Source of the DNA: Catonia carolina
Lineage: Eukaryota > Arthropoda > Insecta > Hemiptera > Achilidae
Assembly: GCA_035578175.1 (NCBI GenBank)
Contig: JAQMRL010000003.1
Span: 102,598,969 to 102,662,968 of the forward strand
Length of the DNA: 64,000 nucleotides
Direction: 5' to 3'
Made by a program: the position numbers and the translations under genes. Below the pieces are notes generated by a model. It was not told where the DNA came from and made no database searches. It saw nothing but the letters and a program-made list of their open reading frames with translations. Positions 1 through 10,786 of this stretch are shown here, piece by piece (positions within the stretch are counted from its first letter, which is position 1; each line of letters starts with the position of its first letter).

Positions 1-690
1 AAAAAGTTTTATCCTTGTATTCTTTGCGTAATCACTTATTATCACCTTCAATATACACTCCTTCTCTATCCCTATAATGCTCCATGCGAATTTTCCGTTG
101 TTAAAAACAGTGTTGGAAGTCATATTCTGTCAACTCCTGCAGGACAGGTGCCGCTTTCTCTTTTACAGCTTCCACAGACCCAATCTTTCCCCTTTAAATG
201 TAGATTTCACCTTACGGAACAGGTAGAAGTCACATAGTGCAAGATCTGGTGAATAAAGTAGGTGTTCTAACACTGAGATGTTGTACTTGGCTAGGAACCT
301 CTTGACAGATAACGCGGAATGAGCTGGCGCATTGTCTTGGTGGAGAACCCATGATTTGTCCTTCCACGTTTCGGAGCGATTTTCCTTACTCTTTGACGTA
401 GTTTAGAAAGTACCTCAAGGTAGTAATATTGATTAATTGTTTGACATTCTGGATCCCAGTGAAGGTACACAATCCCTTGGATATAAAAAAAAACAATCAT
501 CATTGCTTCAACTTGCTCATTCGAGCTTTTTTGGCTCTCGGTGAAGTTCGGCTCTTCCAGTGCATGGATTGGCGCTTCGTTTCCGGATCATAAGTAAAAA
601 ACCACGTTTCATCACATGTTATTATCGTTTCCAAAAAATTTGGGTCATTTTTAATCGCGTACAAAGTGTCAGTACAAACATTTTTGCGAG
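1..690 (-). pseudogene. mariner (DD34D) transposase remnant
   Basis: Read on the minus strand, this stretch gives scattered mariner transposase blocks in changing frames. CDETWFFTYDPETKRQSMHW is near 560-640, WVLHQDNAPAHS near 300-360, and YSPDLALCDFYLF near 195-260. These carry the three catalytic aspartates of the DD34D triad: the D of CDETW, the D of HQDNAPAH and the final D of SPDLALCD. The C-terminal end runs to the window edge. Frameshifts and stops separate the blocks, so it is not functional. In the family the enzyme cuts and pastes the element into TA sites. The N-terminal helix-turn-helix region is not visible, because the sequence inverts at about 690. Confidence 0.85.
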
Positions 691-885
691 CTTCATTTCA
701 AACATTTTTGAGCGGCACGTGTCCTGAAGTAGCTGACAGAAGATGACTTCCAGCACTGTTTCTAATAATGGAAAATGCACACGGAGCGTTGTAGGGATAG
801 AGAGGAGTGTATATTGAAGGTGACAATAAGCGATTATGTACAAAATAAAAATAAATGTTTTTTACAACGTCAGTCTCGTTATTTA
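691..885 (+). pseudogene. mariner transposase C-terminal fragment, inverted relative to 1-690
   Basis: The plus strand at about 712-860 repeats, in inverted orientation and with roughly 80 percent identity by eye, the C-terminal segment found at 1-190 on the minus strand. Both share the block ending in ERSVYIEGDNK-like residues. The fragment stops near 880, where a mariner-like terminal sequence meets a tRNA-like segment. The catalytic core is absent. It is either a second partial insertion or the product of an inversion of the neighbouring copy. Confidence 0.75.
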
Positions 886-890
886 ATAGC

Positions 891-958
891 CACACCTCGT
901 ATAGTGGTCAGCGCTCCTGGCTTCTATACTTTGGTCCCGGGTTCGACTGTCGGTTAGG
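891..958 (+). other. tRNA-like segment (Pol III A/B-box pair)
   Basis: It contains an A-box-like TATAGTGGTCAGC and, about 30 bases later, a B-box-like GGGTTCGACTG, in tRNA order and spacing. The acceptor ends do not pair and the anticodon arm is not convincing, so it is more likely a SINE head or tRNA pseudogene than a working tRNA. It directly follows the mariner fragment. Confidence 0.4.
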
Positions 959-1258
959 TCTGGTATTTCTTCACTTCTATTACCTCATACCTACGCACAA
1001 GTGATTCATATGAAGGTACCAATACTTTGTAAGTCACTTAGGATTTCAAAATTGTACTATAGTTTTAATTAGGGACTTTCAAAACGTGAGATAGTGCTTA
1101 AAAATAATATTAATTAATAGATTATATTGTGTATTTCTTAGTTCACCGTTGCCCTTTAATGCAAACTAATTTTCATTGTCAGTAGGGCTTCGCTTTAGTA
1201 ATTGTACACATCAAATTGTTCAGACTGTAATATTTTCAAGTATTAACCTTGGTTTTTA
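959..1258. other. anonymous AT-rich sequence
   Basis: I see no ORF, TIR or RNA signature here. The sequence separates the tRNA-like segment from the first R390 copy. Confidence 0.5.
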
Positions 1259-1635
1259 CCATAACAGGCAGGTGGAGTGTAAAATTATTTGCACTCAACC
1301 TGCTAGTTCCAGGGCTACAAAAAATTGATCTTTTTTTTATCCCATGGTCAGCCAATTATGTGACCGAAACATTGAAAAACAGAAGAGATGTAAAATACTC
1401 TAGTCGGAGTTCTCTCCTCTAAGAGTAATGAATTCAGTATACAGACAGACCCTGTGGTGAATGAAGTATCATTTACAGGGTGGAAAGTAGATCCTTTTCA
1501 GAGGGCCTACATGTGGATTAGCATATTTTCCACTCAGTGAGGAAGGAATTGGTAAACCATCTCACTTTTCGTTTTATTTAGAAAAGTATCTAGAGTTTAA
1601 AACCAGCCTTTCGGCTGATAATCTAAACAATAATC
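1259..1635 (+). repeat. R390 dispersed repeat, copy 1
   Basis: This is a nearly full copy of an approximately 390-bp family seen eight times in the window. It starts at ATAACAGGCAGGTGGAGTGT. It passes through blocks shared by all copies (GTCAGCCAATTATGTGACC, CAGACCCTGTGGTGAATGAA, CCACTCAGTGAGGAAGG) and ends near CGGCTGATAATCTAAACAATA. No TIR or long ORF is conserved. A GGTTCAAACC B-box-like string occurs near the 3' end of better copies, and the 3' end is AAC-rich. That is compatible with a non-autonomous retroposon, but the class is unproven. Confidence 0.8.
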
Positions 1636-2769
1636 GTGGTTAGCCTTAATTATCATAAATTCCTTTTAGTAACCTTTCTTTTCGTGTTCACATACTAATT
1701 GAATTTATTATCTTTTATTACCTTTAAAACGTTCTTGTTCCTCGGCCTTTTATTTTTTCTTTTCCCCTAGCATCTTACTATTGAAAATTTTCACTATTGG
1801 TTTTTTAAAACGTAAAATATATTTTTCAAAAAGGATAGAATCTGCATTTGAATTGAACTAAAATAGTTCCGTTATGTTGAGGTGTAAATTTACGAAATGA
1901 ATGTTAAAATTGTATGAATTTTGACGAAATATTGCTAGTTAAATTTTGTAACACTTCCTTTTACCCTGGAAATATTCCTGCATCAAAATTTATTACGCAG
2001 TATGCAGATTTCGACTGAATATAACATTGAGAAAATTTATCTAATGGAAACTAGTCATGTAATGAAACAAACATTTTAGCATTTCATACCAACATTTTGT
2101 AAGGAATATATACAATGATTATATACGTGGTTTGTTTTACTGAAAAAAATTTCGGAATAATGGAGAAGAAAATCTGTTAAGCTGTTCAGGATATAAAGGT
2201 TATCAAAGAAATCTTCCCACGTACAAACAAACGAAACGCATTATCCTCCAGGGTCTACATAAATGCGGGTAAAAAGGGGTAACTACCCTACATTATTAAT
2301 TTATCCGTATTATTTTTTTTAACAGGTTGTTTACTTTTACATTAAAAATTTGAGATAGTTATTTAACTTTGTGATGGATGATAAATTAAACAAGACTCAA
2401 GAGAGCTTAATGTAGTGAGCGTAGAACGAACGAAGGAAAGAAAGAAAGGACTTAGAAGAGCTTTTATCTTGGCAGAGACCTGGTTTGTTTTTTATAAAGG
2501 TCGGTAAACAAGATTGTCCTCCAACATCCTGTAACCTTGGATCTTAATCTTAATTTCTGCCTCTATAAGGTTCAACAACTAATTGGTCTTTTTCAACAAA
2601 CATTTCAGACATAACCTAATAACGTAAATGTAGGTTAAAATATTCTCTGAAACTACTCTGCTACATCATTAACTCTAAGATTTTGAAATCTATTTTTGTT
2701 CAGGTTTTATCAACTTTAATTTTTCAAATGTTTACTTGGGCAATTGAGAAGCAATATAATTTATATCAT
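1636..2769. other. anonymous AT-rich sequence
   Basis: No coding or RNA signature was recognised. There is a short purine run near 2430-2450 (GAAAGAAAGAAAGG) and otherwise simple AT-rich DNA. Confidence 0.5.
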
Positions 2770-2845
2770 TAGGTGTTTAATTTATCATGTAAATTCCTCG
2801 GTCATGTTATGCGAGGAGAACGATTCAGCCTGCTCCAATTGATTT
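2770..2845 (+). pseudogene. LINE C-terminal scrap
   Basis: The translation FLGHVMRGERFSLLQLI matches the short GHVMR-type motif found after the reverse transcriptase in many insect LINEs. Only about 20 codons remain, and the downstream GKIEGRR-type continuation is missing. It abuts a LINE fragment on the other strand. Confidence 0.5.
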
Positions 2846-3240
2846 CTGCAAGTAGACTACACCCTCCGGCATTTCTCGTATCCTATTCTCCACTCAACCT
2901 TATCCTGCCAGTCATCTCTCTCAAATCACTAAGCCTCATCGCCCGTCATACACTCTCCCATCAGGACAACCTCGATCGCCCTCTCCCACGCCTCTTCCCC
3001 GGCATCCACCTCCGTATCACCTGAGGGCATCTACCTATAGGCAACCTCCTCATGTGCCCATAACATTTTAACTTTTTCAACTCCACTTTGTCCATAATTT
3101 TGATAAATCAACTCCAGGTCAAACCGTAACAAACCATTTCTAAGTCAGTCTAACCTTGTAACTTCACAGATCCGACGGTAATAGTCCATCTCCATTGCTT
3201 ACAGGCATATGCAATTTCTATCTGTCATCTTCCTCTTTTT
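2846..3240 (-). pseudogene. degenerate LINE C-terminal region
   Basis: The minus strand reads LKKLKCYGHMRRLPIGRCP, then VIRRWMPGKRRGRGRSRLS, a stop, and then MRLSDLREMTGRIRLSGE. This is the GH-R-P plus basic GRGRPR linker plus ALS-R-DW pattern of the segment that follows RT in RTE/CR1/Jockey-group LINEs. Several stops interrupt it. No RT core or EN domain is nearby. The clade cannot be named from this remnant. Confidence 0.7.
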
Positions 3241-4555
3241 CATAGATAGCGATACTGTTAATTATAGCTTTATACAACCGCGTTTGAAGTTCATAGTTGT
3301 ATTTGAGCTTTAAATTATAGAATGCAATAATTTAGAGCTCTTTTTTTCAGAATCCTAACTTCAAATTCCTCCGCATCGTTCGCAGACAACCGCGTCGAGG
3401 TAAGTAAACTCTTGGCTTGGTTTTAAAATGAATCCGTCATCTATTAGTAATTGCCTGGCCGCATCTCCTACAACCATACATTTCGTTTCTTACAATTGAT
3501 TATGTAGGGTAAAATATCGAGAAAGAGATATGCGAGAAGACGACGAGCCACGTAGCTTAAGAACATTAGAAAGGTTCCTCTACATATATATTGAGAGCAA
3601 CGGTATCCAATGTCTAAATTGTCATTATAATAGCCAAACTCCGATAGGAAAATTGATCACAAGAAAAATCGAAATTTAATCGATAATTCAATAGCGAACA
3701 AAACACTAAACCGGTTTAGATAACGCCACGTCTTTAAAAATCTCGGCTTTGAAGAAAAACCAAAGAAGTTTAAAAAAATCACTGCAACTACTTTATTAGA
3801 TTTAACTGAGTTCTTTCTGAGTCTACATTATAGACTTAAATGTACGACCAGTTTTAAAACTAACTTTGTAATACTAACTTTACCGAGGTAATTTATATTT
3901 GATTGGTGGTTTGAATCGTGTCATCTTAGTGTTAGTACTTTGTAAGTTTACTTGTAAAAAGTCACTGTGTTAAATTCTAAGTCAGATACAGAAGATGTAG
4001 GTCGTGAATGCATAAAAATGTTGTGTCAACCATTTTTAACTTTTATTTTTGTATTCTTTTGAGTTTTTTCAACTTTAAGACGTGATTAGTGAAACAAGTA
4101 ATAAAAGTTAATTAATTGTAGGTATTAGTCATTAGTATATTTTTGGTGTATGTATGTATGTATGTATGTATCTTTGTGTATAATTTAATCGGATTAGACT
4201 TCTTGATAGAAAATATTTTGGTGTCCTTCAGGGTCTATTATGCTGTAGTTTCCCGTGTGTTTCTGTATATTTACGCCTCTTGATCATCCAATAGCTTATT
4301 CGGCTTTAAGAACAATTTTTCATCCAGGGACCAAAAGATGTCCGAATCGTAGTCGCTCATCCACCCTTGTATGCCACTTTATTTTCCCTCTCATCTTGCA
4401 ACAAAGAAGAAAAAGTATGCCATGATGGTAGACTGGATGTCCTCTCAATTTATTTTAATTTTCTCAATATTTCTTCTGACTTATTTAAATCACTTATCTG
4501 AATTCTAAATCTGCTGTTTAGTGTTTCAAAATTTGTTTTGTCAAACATATTTAGC
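3241..4555. other. anonymous AT-rich sequence with a short tetranucleotide tract
   Basis: No gene is visible. The only structure I can name is the (GTAT)n run at 4148-4171. Confidence 0.5.
4148..4171. repeat. (GTAT)n microsatellite
   Basis: Six uninterrupted GTAT units. Confidence 0.95.
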
Positions 4556-4936
4556 TATAACAGTGAGGTAGAGTGTCAAATTATTTGTACTGCTAGTTCC
4601 AGGGCTACAAAATATAGTTCTGTTTTTTATCGCATGATCAGCCAATTATATTACTGAAACATTTATAAACAGAAGAGGTAGAGATGTAAAAGACACTAGT
4701 CAGTGTTATCTCTTCTGAGAGTTATGCATTTCATTATACAGCCAGATCCTGTAGTGATAGAAATGAATGTGTCATTTGCAGAGTGAAAAGTAGGCGCTTT
4801 CAGAGGCCCTGGCATGCTGATAAGCATACTTTTCCATTCAGTGTGACAGGCAATTGTAAACCACTTCTCGTTTTACTTAGTAAAGCCTCCAGAAATTCAA
4901 ACCAGCCTTTCGGTTGATGAACTAAACAACACAAAC
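4556..4936 (+). repeat. R390 dispersed repeat, copy 2
   Basis: It starts at CTATAACAGTGAGGTAGAGT, keeps the internal CAGCCAGATCCTGTAGTGA and CCATTCAGTGTGACAGGCAA blocks, and ends at GATGAACTAAACAACACAAA. It is diverged from copies 1 and 3, with many substitutions and a few short indels. No ORF is conserved in common. Confidence 0.85.
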
Positions 4937-6029
4937 GGTTATCTTCCATTATCTTCGAATTTTATTTTCATTTTCTAATAATTGTTTCGATCATTTTCTT
5001 GCCATTTCATACACTAAACTGGATTTTTAAATTTCTGTAAGTGTTGAAATGGATAGATGGTTGTGTATATCGTAGTTTGTCATGTACCAGGGTTCAACTA
5101 TTAGAGCTTGGAAAACTTTTGAATGAAAACGCTGATTAATATAGATAATTCAGTTACCGGATACGACTTATAACCGTACATTCAGACCGGTTTGAATACG
5201 ATTGTACGTACTAAAAGCTTGTTTTTATATTTTAATTGTGGTCTGAGTTGCTGCTGATAATATTTTTTTTTAAATTGCATGTCTAGTTATTTCCGTTTCT
5301 GCTTAATAAGATGTTTACTTATAATATTTTTTCGATTGTTTTATTTTTATTTCTTTAACAATTTAGGCTTAAAGAGGGGGAAAATAAATGTAATTTTCAT
5401 TTGGGGATATCCTTTAGAAACAAATGGGCCTAAAGTTCGTCATGAAGAAAATGTTAATGAAACATGTAATAATGTTGTATCACTTTCTCTAATGTAAAGC
5501 TGAGAATACGTTACGTCAAGCAAATAATAATTTTCTGTGTACTGATGAAAAGGGTATTGTCAACTGCTGTTATGCATACCCATTTTCAAGAGAATAACTT
5601 TCCCGTGGAAATCCGATTATGATTCGTGGCTAGCCACTCCATCCTAACTTCATCTGAAATGCTTAATACTGAAACTAATTCTCTACTATAATGTTTGTAT
5701 ACAGAAACAAAACATTTCTTTGACCATTTTAGTTGTGTACTGTATTTTACACATCGTTATTCAATCCGTGACTATTTGTGTAAAACAACAAAACGCTCTG
5801 AGATTAGAGAAAGAGAAGATTTAAATTTTGTGGTTTAGCGTAAAGAAATGTAAGTAAAAACAGAATATACATTTGTGTCTGTAGAATTGTTTGCCTATTA
5901 TTTGACTCAAAGGCCTACATGAACATGTCCTTTTAATTGGAATATTTTGTTCATTATTTGTCATAGAGAAGTAAAGAGATTTCTTTCATAAAAAAACACC
6001 TGTTATTTTATACAATAAAATCTTACTGC
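4937..6029. other. anonymous AT-rich sequence
   Basis: The open frame at 5279-5497 is a low-complexity, hydrophobic, AT-driven ORF with no recognisable motif, and I do not call it a gene. I see nothing else. Confidence 0.5.
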
Positions 6030-6424
6030 CCATAACAGACAGGTGGAGTGTCAAATTATTTACACTCAATCTGTTCGTTGCAGGGCTAAAATAAATAGTT
6101 CTGTTTCTAATCACATGGTGAGCCAGTTGAATGACTGAATCATTTAAGAACAGAAGAGGTAGAGGTGTAAAAGACACTAATCAGAGTTATCTTCTCTGAA
6201 AGTAATGAATTTCATTATACAGCCAGACCCTGTGGTGAACGAAGTGAAGGTGTCATTTGCAGAGTGGAAAATATGTGCTTTTCAGAGGGCCCGGTATGCT
6301 GATAAGCGTACTTTTCTACTCAGTGAGGAAGGCAATGGTAAACCACCTCACTCCTCGTTTTACTTAGTAAAACCTCTACAGGTTCAAACCAGCCTTTTGG
6401 CTGATGACCTAAACAACAACACAC
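6030..6424 (+). repeat. R390 dispersed repeat, copy 3 (best preserved)
   Basis: This is the clearest copy. It begins CCATAACAGACAGGTGGAGTGT and ends GATGACCTAAACAACAACAC. Open frames occur on both strands (6205-6438 plus and 5986-6177 minus). Related peptides recur in the copies near 38.4 kb and 21.6 kb, but this follows from shared DNA ancestry and is not evidence of coding. The terminal AAC-rich tail and internal GGTTCAAACC favour a SINE-like or LINE-3'-end origin. Confidence 0.85.
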
Positions 6425-7305
6425 AAAATCTTAAATGATAATTATTATTGTAGATTTCATTGAATCTTTTATTGAATTTTAGACTAAGTTCTTATATAAT
6501 TTTGATTTACGAATTTCTCAAATTTAACATCGTTTTTGTCAATAACTTTGTTTTCCTGGACATAATGAGTTATGTTTGATTTTCCTTATAAACCAATCTG
6601 AGAACCAATCAGTTTCATTATGACGAGCCTAATTAAATTAAATCTATTCTTTGTACTTGTATTTTATCATTAAGATCTTATCGGTAGCCGTTTTAAAGTT
6701 ATTTATCAAAAATTTTCAGTCGTTACATTCCGATCTCTTGATAAATTTCAAACCCACTCAAATTCATAGATTCAGCAAATGTATTCGTGAAATACATCAG
6801 GTAATCCACAGCGAAGGCTTTAGCACCGATGCATTTTGAGACCTCCAAAGAAACTAATGTGGATCCTGCGGCGCTGTAAGCACCAACAAGTCTGTGCAAA
6901 TAAATATCTAAAGCAAGTAAATATCGACTGTATTCAATTTAACTAATTATTTTTAATAGCATTGTAGATAGTAAATTTTAAAAAAATCGTTCAAATATTA
7001 ATGCATCCCTCCCTCTGAGCGGCTTCGTTTCTAATTTATTGTTGTAACTGTTGTGTAGACTACTGTTTTCGTCTTGATTGAGGAAATCGCCTACTGGCAA
7101 ACCCTTGTCGCTGTTTTATATAAGACTCCTTCCTCAGCATCTTTTTAATTTCCTTATTGGCTTTTGTGGTAAGTATAGGTGTGACAGTGTTTGTATTTAT
7201 TGATTCGTGTGATTTATTAATCTTGAATGGAAACGTGTGTATAATTTTTTGATTGTTGAGTTTACTGTGTCTTCGTTGAGGTCTCGATTACATGTGACTA
7301 CATGT
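6425..7305. other. anonymous sequence
   Basis: No gene recognised. About 7080-7160 shares GAGGAAATCGCC and a following TGGCA with 54700-54725; see findings. Confidence 0.5.
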
Positions 7306-7358
7306 AATTAAACGTAAAAAACTGTTTTGTGAAGTTTGTGACCTTTTTACGTTTAATT
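7306..7358. repeat. 15-bp perfect hairpin
   Basis: AATTAAACGTAAAAA at 7306-7320 is exactly complementary to TTTTTACGTTTAATT at 7344-7358, leaving a 23-nt loop. It lies just outside the left end of the large fold-back. No role is evident. Confidence 0.8.
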
Positions 7359-7660
7359 TTTTAGCCGAACCCATAATTCATCCAAATTTTCTAATGACAG
7401 TAAGTGTGTGGACTGCAGCTCGGCACACGGCGGCCGTCACCATACTAGTCTCTCCGAAAACATTGACTCCACTTAATACAAACGCCTAAGCATTTGCACA
7501 AACACATAACTTTAAACTAATGCATTTATTTGTTTCATTTACTTAAATACCTACGCTGAGTTATATTTTGTTACAATAAATCGTATAATACGTGTGGTCA
7601 ATTGCAAACAAATGAAATTAAATATTTACAAAAAGTAGCCCTACTGTTTAATTTGATTTA

Positions 7661-9491
7661 CGAGGGGAGTTTTTACAAAACTCAGTTTCTACAAAAAACA
7701 ACTTTTTCAGGAGGAGGTTTTTTTTGATTTCCAAGTAAACCTTTAAAACTAGATACCTCATCAAAAATTTATAATTTTGTAAGAGTAAACATTTGTTATG
7801 GCATGTAATTAACAATAAGAAAATTTAAAAAATAATATATGTAAAAAAAGTTTAAAAATTGAAAATTTCAGCAAAACTAAGTATTTACATAATGCGATAC
7901 CAATTTAATCATATTTTGGAGTAGAATAATGTATTATTTAAAAAAATAATACTGTATAGGGCTACCCAATAATAATAATAAATAAATACAGGCAAATAAA
8001 TATTAATAAGAAAAAAAATTCAACGTGGGATGTGAAATGAACGCATTATTTCATGAAATAATGCATTTATTATTAAAACATTTATTATTTATTTATTATT
8101 TATGCATTTATTATTTATTTATTATTATTTATTATTTTATTTAAAACTTAATTTAATTTTTCCAAACTTACTTTATTAACACACATGTTGAAGAGTAATA
8201 CAAAAACGGGTTTACAAAAACAACCAGTAAACAATCAGTAAAACAACCAGTAAGTTTTTCATTTTACTTCATATATTACAACAAAGAAATCTTGAAATAT
8301 TAAATAACACTTTTGTCATCTTCGTCGCTGTAGTCAGCTCCTTCATTGTCATCATTGCTGTTTGTAGTGTAACCAAACACTGCATTATAGAACTCTTCAG
8401 CTTCTGGGCAGCTAGCATCAAAATACGTCTTTAGCTTTTTAACATCATTTTGTTTTTTAATACTTACATGGTTCTTGTAATCAACATTTGTAACCTTGTC
8501 TATTGCTCTAAGATTACGTACACCACCAGCTTTCATTTCAACTTCAACACTAGGTCCAGTGTAGGTAGTTTGCACAGTCACCTTATTATTTTCATAATTC
8601 AACACTTTTGACTGTGATATTAAGAACAGTTTTTTCTTCTTAAGTAATACATCAGTAGTTGTTTTAAAGTCATACACGTCCCAGTCTTTAGCTAACACCA
8701 TTCATTTTCCAAACTTGTTCAAAATATTACTATAAACAGAAGGCACAATGATAGATTCCATCTCTCGGTACTTCTTTTCGATATTACCAAAAACCCTGTC
8801 TGGCGGTAAGTAGCTGTGGCCTCTTATTGGAAAAAAGTGTTTAATCTCCTTAAATACTTTGGTTTTTTCCGTAACACGCATAAGCATACACATGACAGTG
8901 TAGTTCCTGTTCTGCGAGCCACATGAATCAGAGAAGAGGCGAAGCTTCATGTCACTTTTGTTTTCATTTGTTAGCTTAAACTCAACAGTTTTTATGTAAT
9001 CATGGAGAGCAGATGTGATTTCATTGGATCCACGATTGCATTGAGTTTCTAACCATGTGTAGTGAAAGACATCATCATACTTATTATCATTTTGAAGAAC
9101 AAACATTGTTGCAGTTATAAAGCCACACCTGACGGCTATAAAATATCATATGACTGTGAAATAAACAAACTAAACAAAATGGAGTACGCAGTCTGACCAG
9201 TTTCAGTGGCACAATGAAAATTATCCTACGTGAATAACAAAATAATTCCCAGAATAGACATCGACTTTATAAGAAAACTTGTAGATACTGAGTTTTGTTA
9301 AAACTCGTTTTCTAAAGTTACTGAGTTTTGTAAAAATTCGTAGATTTTTAATAACTCTACTACGGTAGTTATTGAGTTATGGTGAAATCTGACTTTGCCA
9401 TTCGACCCGGCTTAGCTTTATCAATGGGATATGATATATAACTCAAAATGGCAATTTTTGTAGATACTGAGTTTTGTAAAAACTCCCCTCG
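7661..9491 (-). mobile_element. 1.83-kb TIR transposon with DUF7869-like ORF, TTTA target duplication
   Basis: The left end CGAGGGGAGTTTTTACAAAA continues CTCAGTTTCTACAAAA. The right end is its inverse with one mismatch in about 36 bp. TTTA occurs directly outside each end (7657-7660 and 9492-9495). The undisrupted right fold-back arm (GATTTAGGTCTATATT near 10509-10524) serves as an empty-site proxy and supports these borders. Subterminal copies of the TIR core lie at 9281-9311, 9317-9341 and 9459-9491. The interior includes an AT-rich TTTATTA tract (8050-8150) and a minus-strand transposase-like remnant. The superfamily is not assigned. Confidence 0.85.
8300..9153 (-). pseudogene. DUF7869-like transposase C-terminal half, one in-frame stop
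   Basis: One minus-strand reading frame runs from about 9153 to a stop at 8300, broken only by a TGA at 8702-8704 that is followed at once by ATG. The upstream part holds the block SDSCGSQNRNY and then HFFPIRGHSYLPPDRVFGNI. The spacing SDSCG-QNRN ... GHS-LP-DR-FG-IE is what I recall of the insect DUF7869 family, which is repetitive and transposon-associated; this is memory, not a search. An earlier acidic/HD-bearing segment and any N-terminal half are missing, so the protein is truncated at about 267 codons. The tail is acidic (GADYSDEDDKS). A decayed TE gene is the likeliest reading; no host role is indicated. Confidence 0.65.
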
Positions 9492-10786
9492 TTTATATTA
9501 ACTGAAAAAAGTTTGCAAATTGATCAGGTCGGCTTTCTTATTATAAAACTACCAAACTTGCGATTAAAATTTTATTTTCCGACGTTTTGTTTTAAGAAGC
9601 GAATTAAAAAATAGGACCACGCAATTGACGCTTAATTCTTGTACGTAAGTACCTATAATATAGTAACAAAAAACACACGTAAATATTCACTTTTAGAAAC
9701 ACTACGATGAAATTGCGAGAGAAAGGAATTATAGGCCTACGATATCGACACAACAACTGATGAAAGTATAATTAGGTAAAATATTACTCACAGTAATAAA
9801 ATCACATAACGTGAACGTTCTAATGTTTTTATCAATTCTTGGTTTGTATACATTTTTATGTGTGACATATGACATTATCAGTTTATAATTAACTCGAACG
9901 CGAACAGCCTATGTTGACAGTTTTTAAAAGAACAGTGAAATGCGACTCATGTTTTTGGAAACGCATGAATTCCCCACCTCCCGCCCAGTACGGCGTACAC
10001 AAAGTCGTGCGCCAAGATAGAGTTTCACAAATTGTACCGGTCGGGAGGTAGGGAAGTCATGAATTTCCGAAAACATGAGTTGCACTTCACTTTCTTTTAA
10101 AAACTGTCAACACACGCTGTTCACGTTTGAGTAAATTGTAAACTGATTACGACATATGTCTCACATATAATATAAGCAAAACAAGAATTAATTCATATTA
10201 GAACGTTTATGTTATCTCATTTTATTACTGTGAGTAATATTTAATTATACTTTAACATCAGATGTAGTGTCGATATCGTAGGCGTATAATTCCTTTCTCT
10301 GCATTTTCATAGTTGTGTTTCTAAAAGTAAATATTTACGTGTGTTTTGTGTTACTACACTGCAGGTACTTACGTGCAAAAATTAAGTGTCAATTACGTGG
10401 CCACTTTTTAATTCACTTTTTCAAACAAATTATCGGAAAATAAAATGTTAATCACAAGTTCGGTAGTTTTATAACTAGAGCGCCGACCTGGTCAATTTTC
10501 AAGATATTTTCAGTTAATATAGACCTAAATCAAATTTAAACAGTGGGGCTACCTTATGTAAATATTTATTTTTATTAGTTGGCGATAGACCACACGTATT
10601 AATCGATTTATTTTAACAACAAATAACTCAGCGTAGGTATTAAAGTAAACGAAATAAATAATTTCCTTAGTTTAAAGTGATAGTATTTCAATAAATGTTT
10701 AGGCGTTAGTATTATGTTGAGTCAATGTTTTCAGAGAGAGTAGTATGGCGACGGCCGCCGTGCGCCGAGCTGTAGTTCTACACACC

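Larger units (their letters stand above)
7404..10786. mobile_element. Large fold-back element with ~750-bp arms, left arm split by a DNA transposon
   Basis: The left arm is 7404-7660 plus 9496 to about 9990. The right arm, about 10034-10786, is its inverted repeat. Matching blocks include GCAGCTCGGCACACGGCGGC with GCCGCCGTGCGCCGAGCTGT, and the TAACTCAGCGTAGGTATT, ACGATATCGACAC and ACTCACAGTAATAAAAT strings. Identity is about 80-85 percent by eye, and the loop is only about 40 nt. The 7661-9491 transposon interrupts the left arm. Outer ends are near GTGTGTGGA/CTACACAC and no clear target duplication was resolved. No ORF of its own is visible. The structure fits a fold-back transposon or long-TIR MITE; if transcribed it would form a long hairpin RNA. 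Confidence 0.85.

Noticed and set aside
891..958. Functional tRNA gene
   Set aside because: A and B boxes are present, but the acceptor stem does not pair and the anticodon arm is poor.
2430..2450. GAAAGAAAGAAAGG run as a microsatellite
   Set aside because: Too short and imperfect to list as a feature.
5279..5497. 72-aa open frame
   Set aside because: Phe/Leu-rich translation of AT-rich DNA; no motif, no splice context.
6205..6438. 77-aa ORF whose relatives occur in other places
   Set aside because: It lies wholly within an R390 copy; recurrence reflects repeat ancestry, and other copies have stops and frameshifts.
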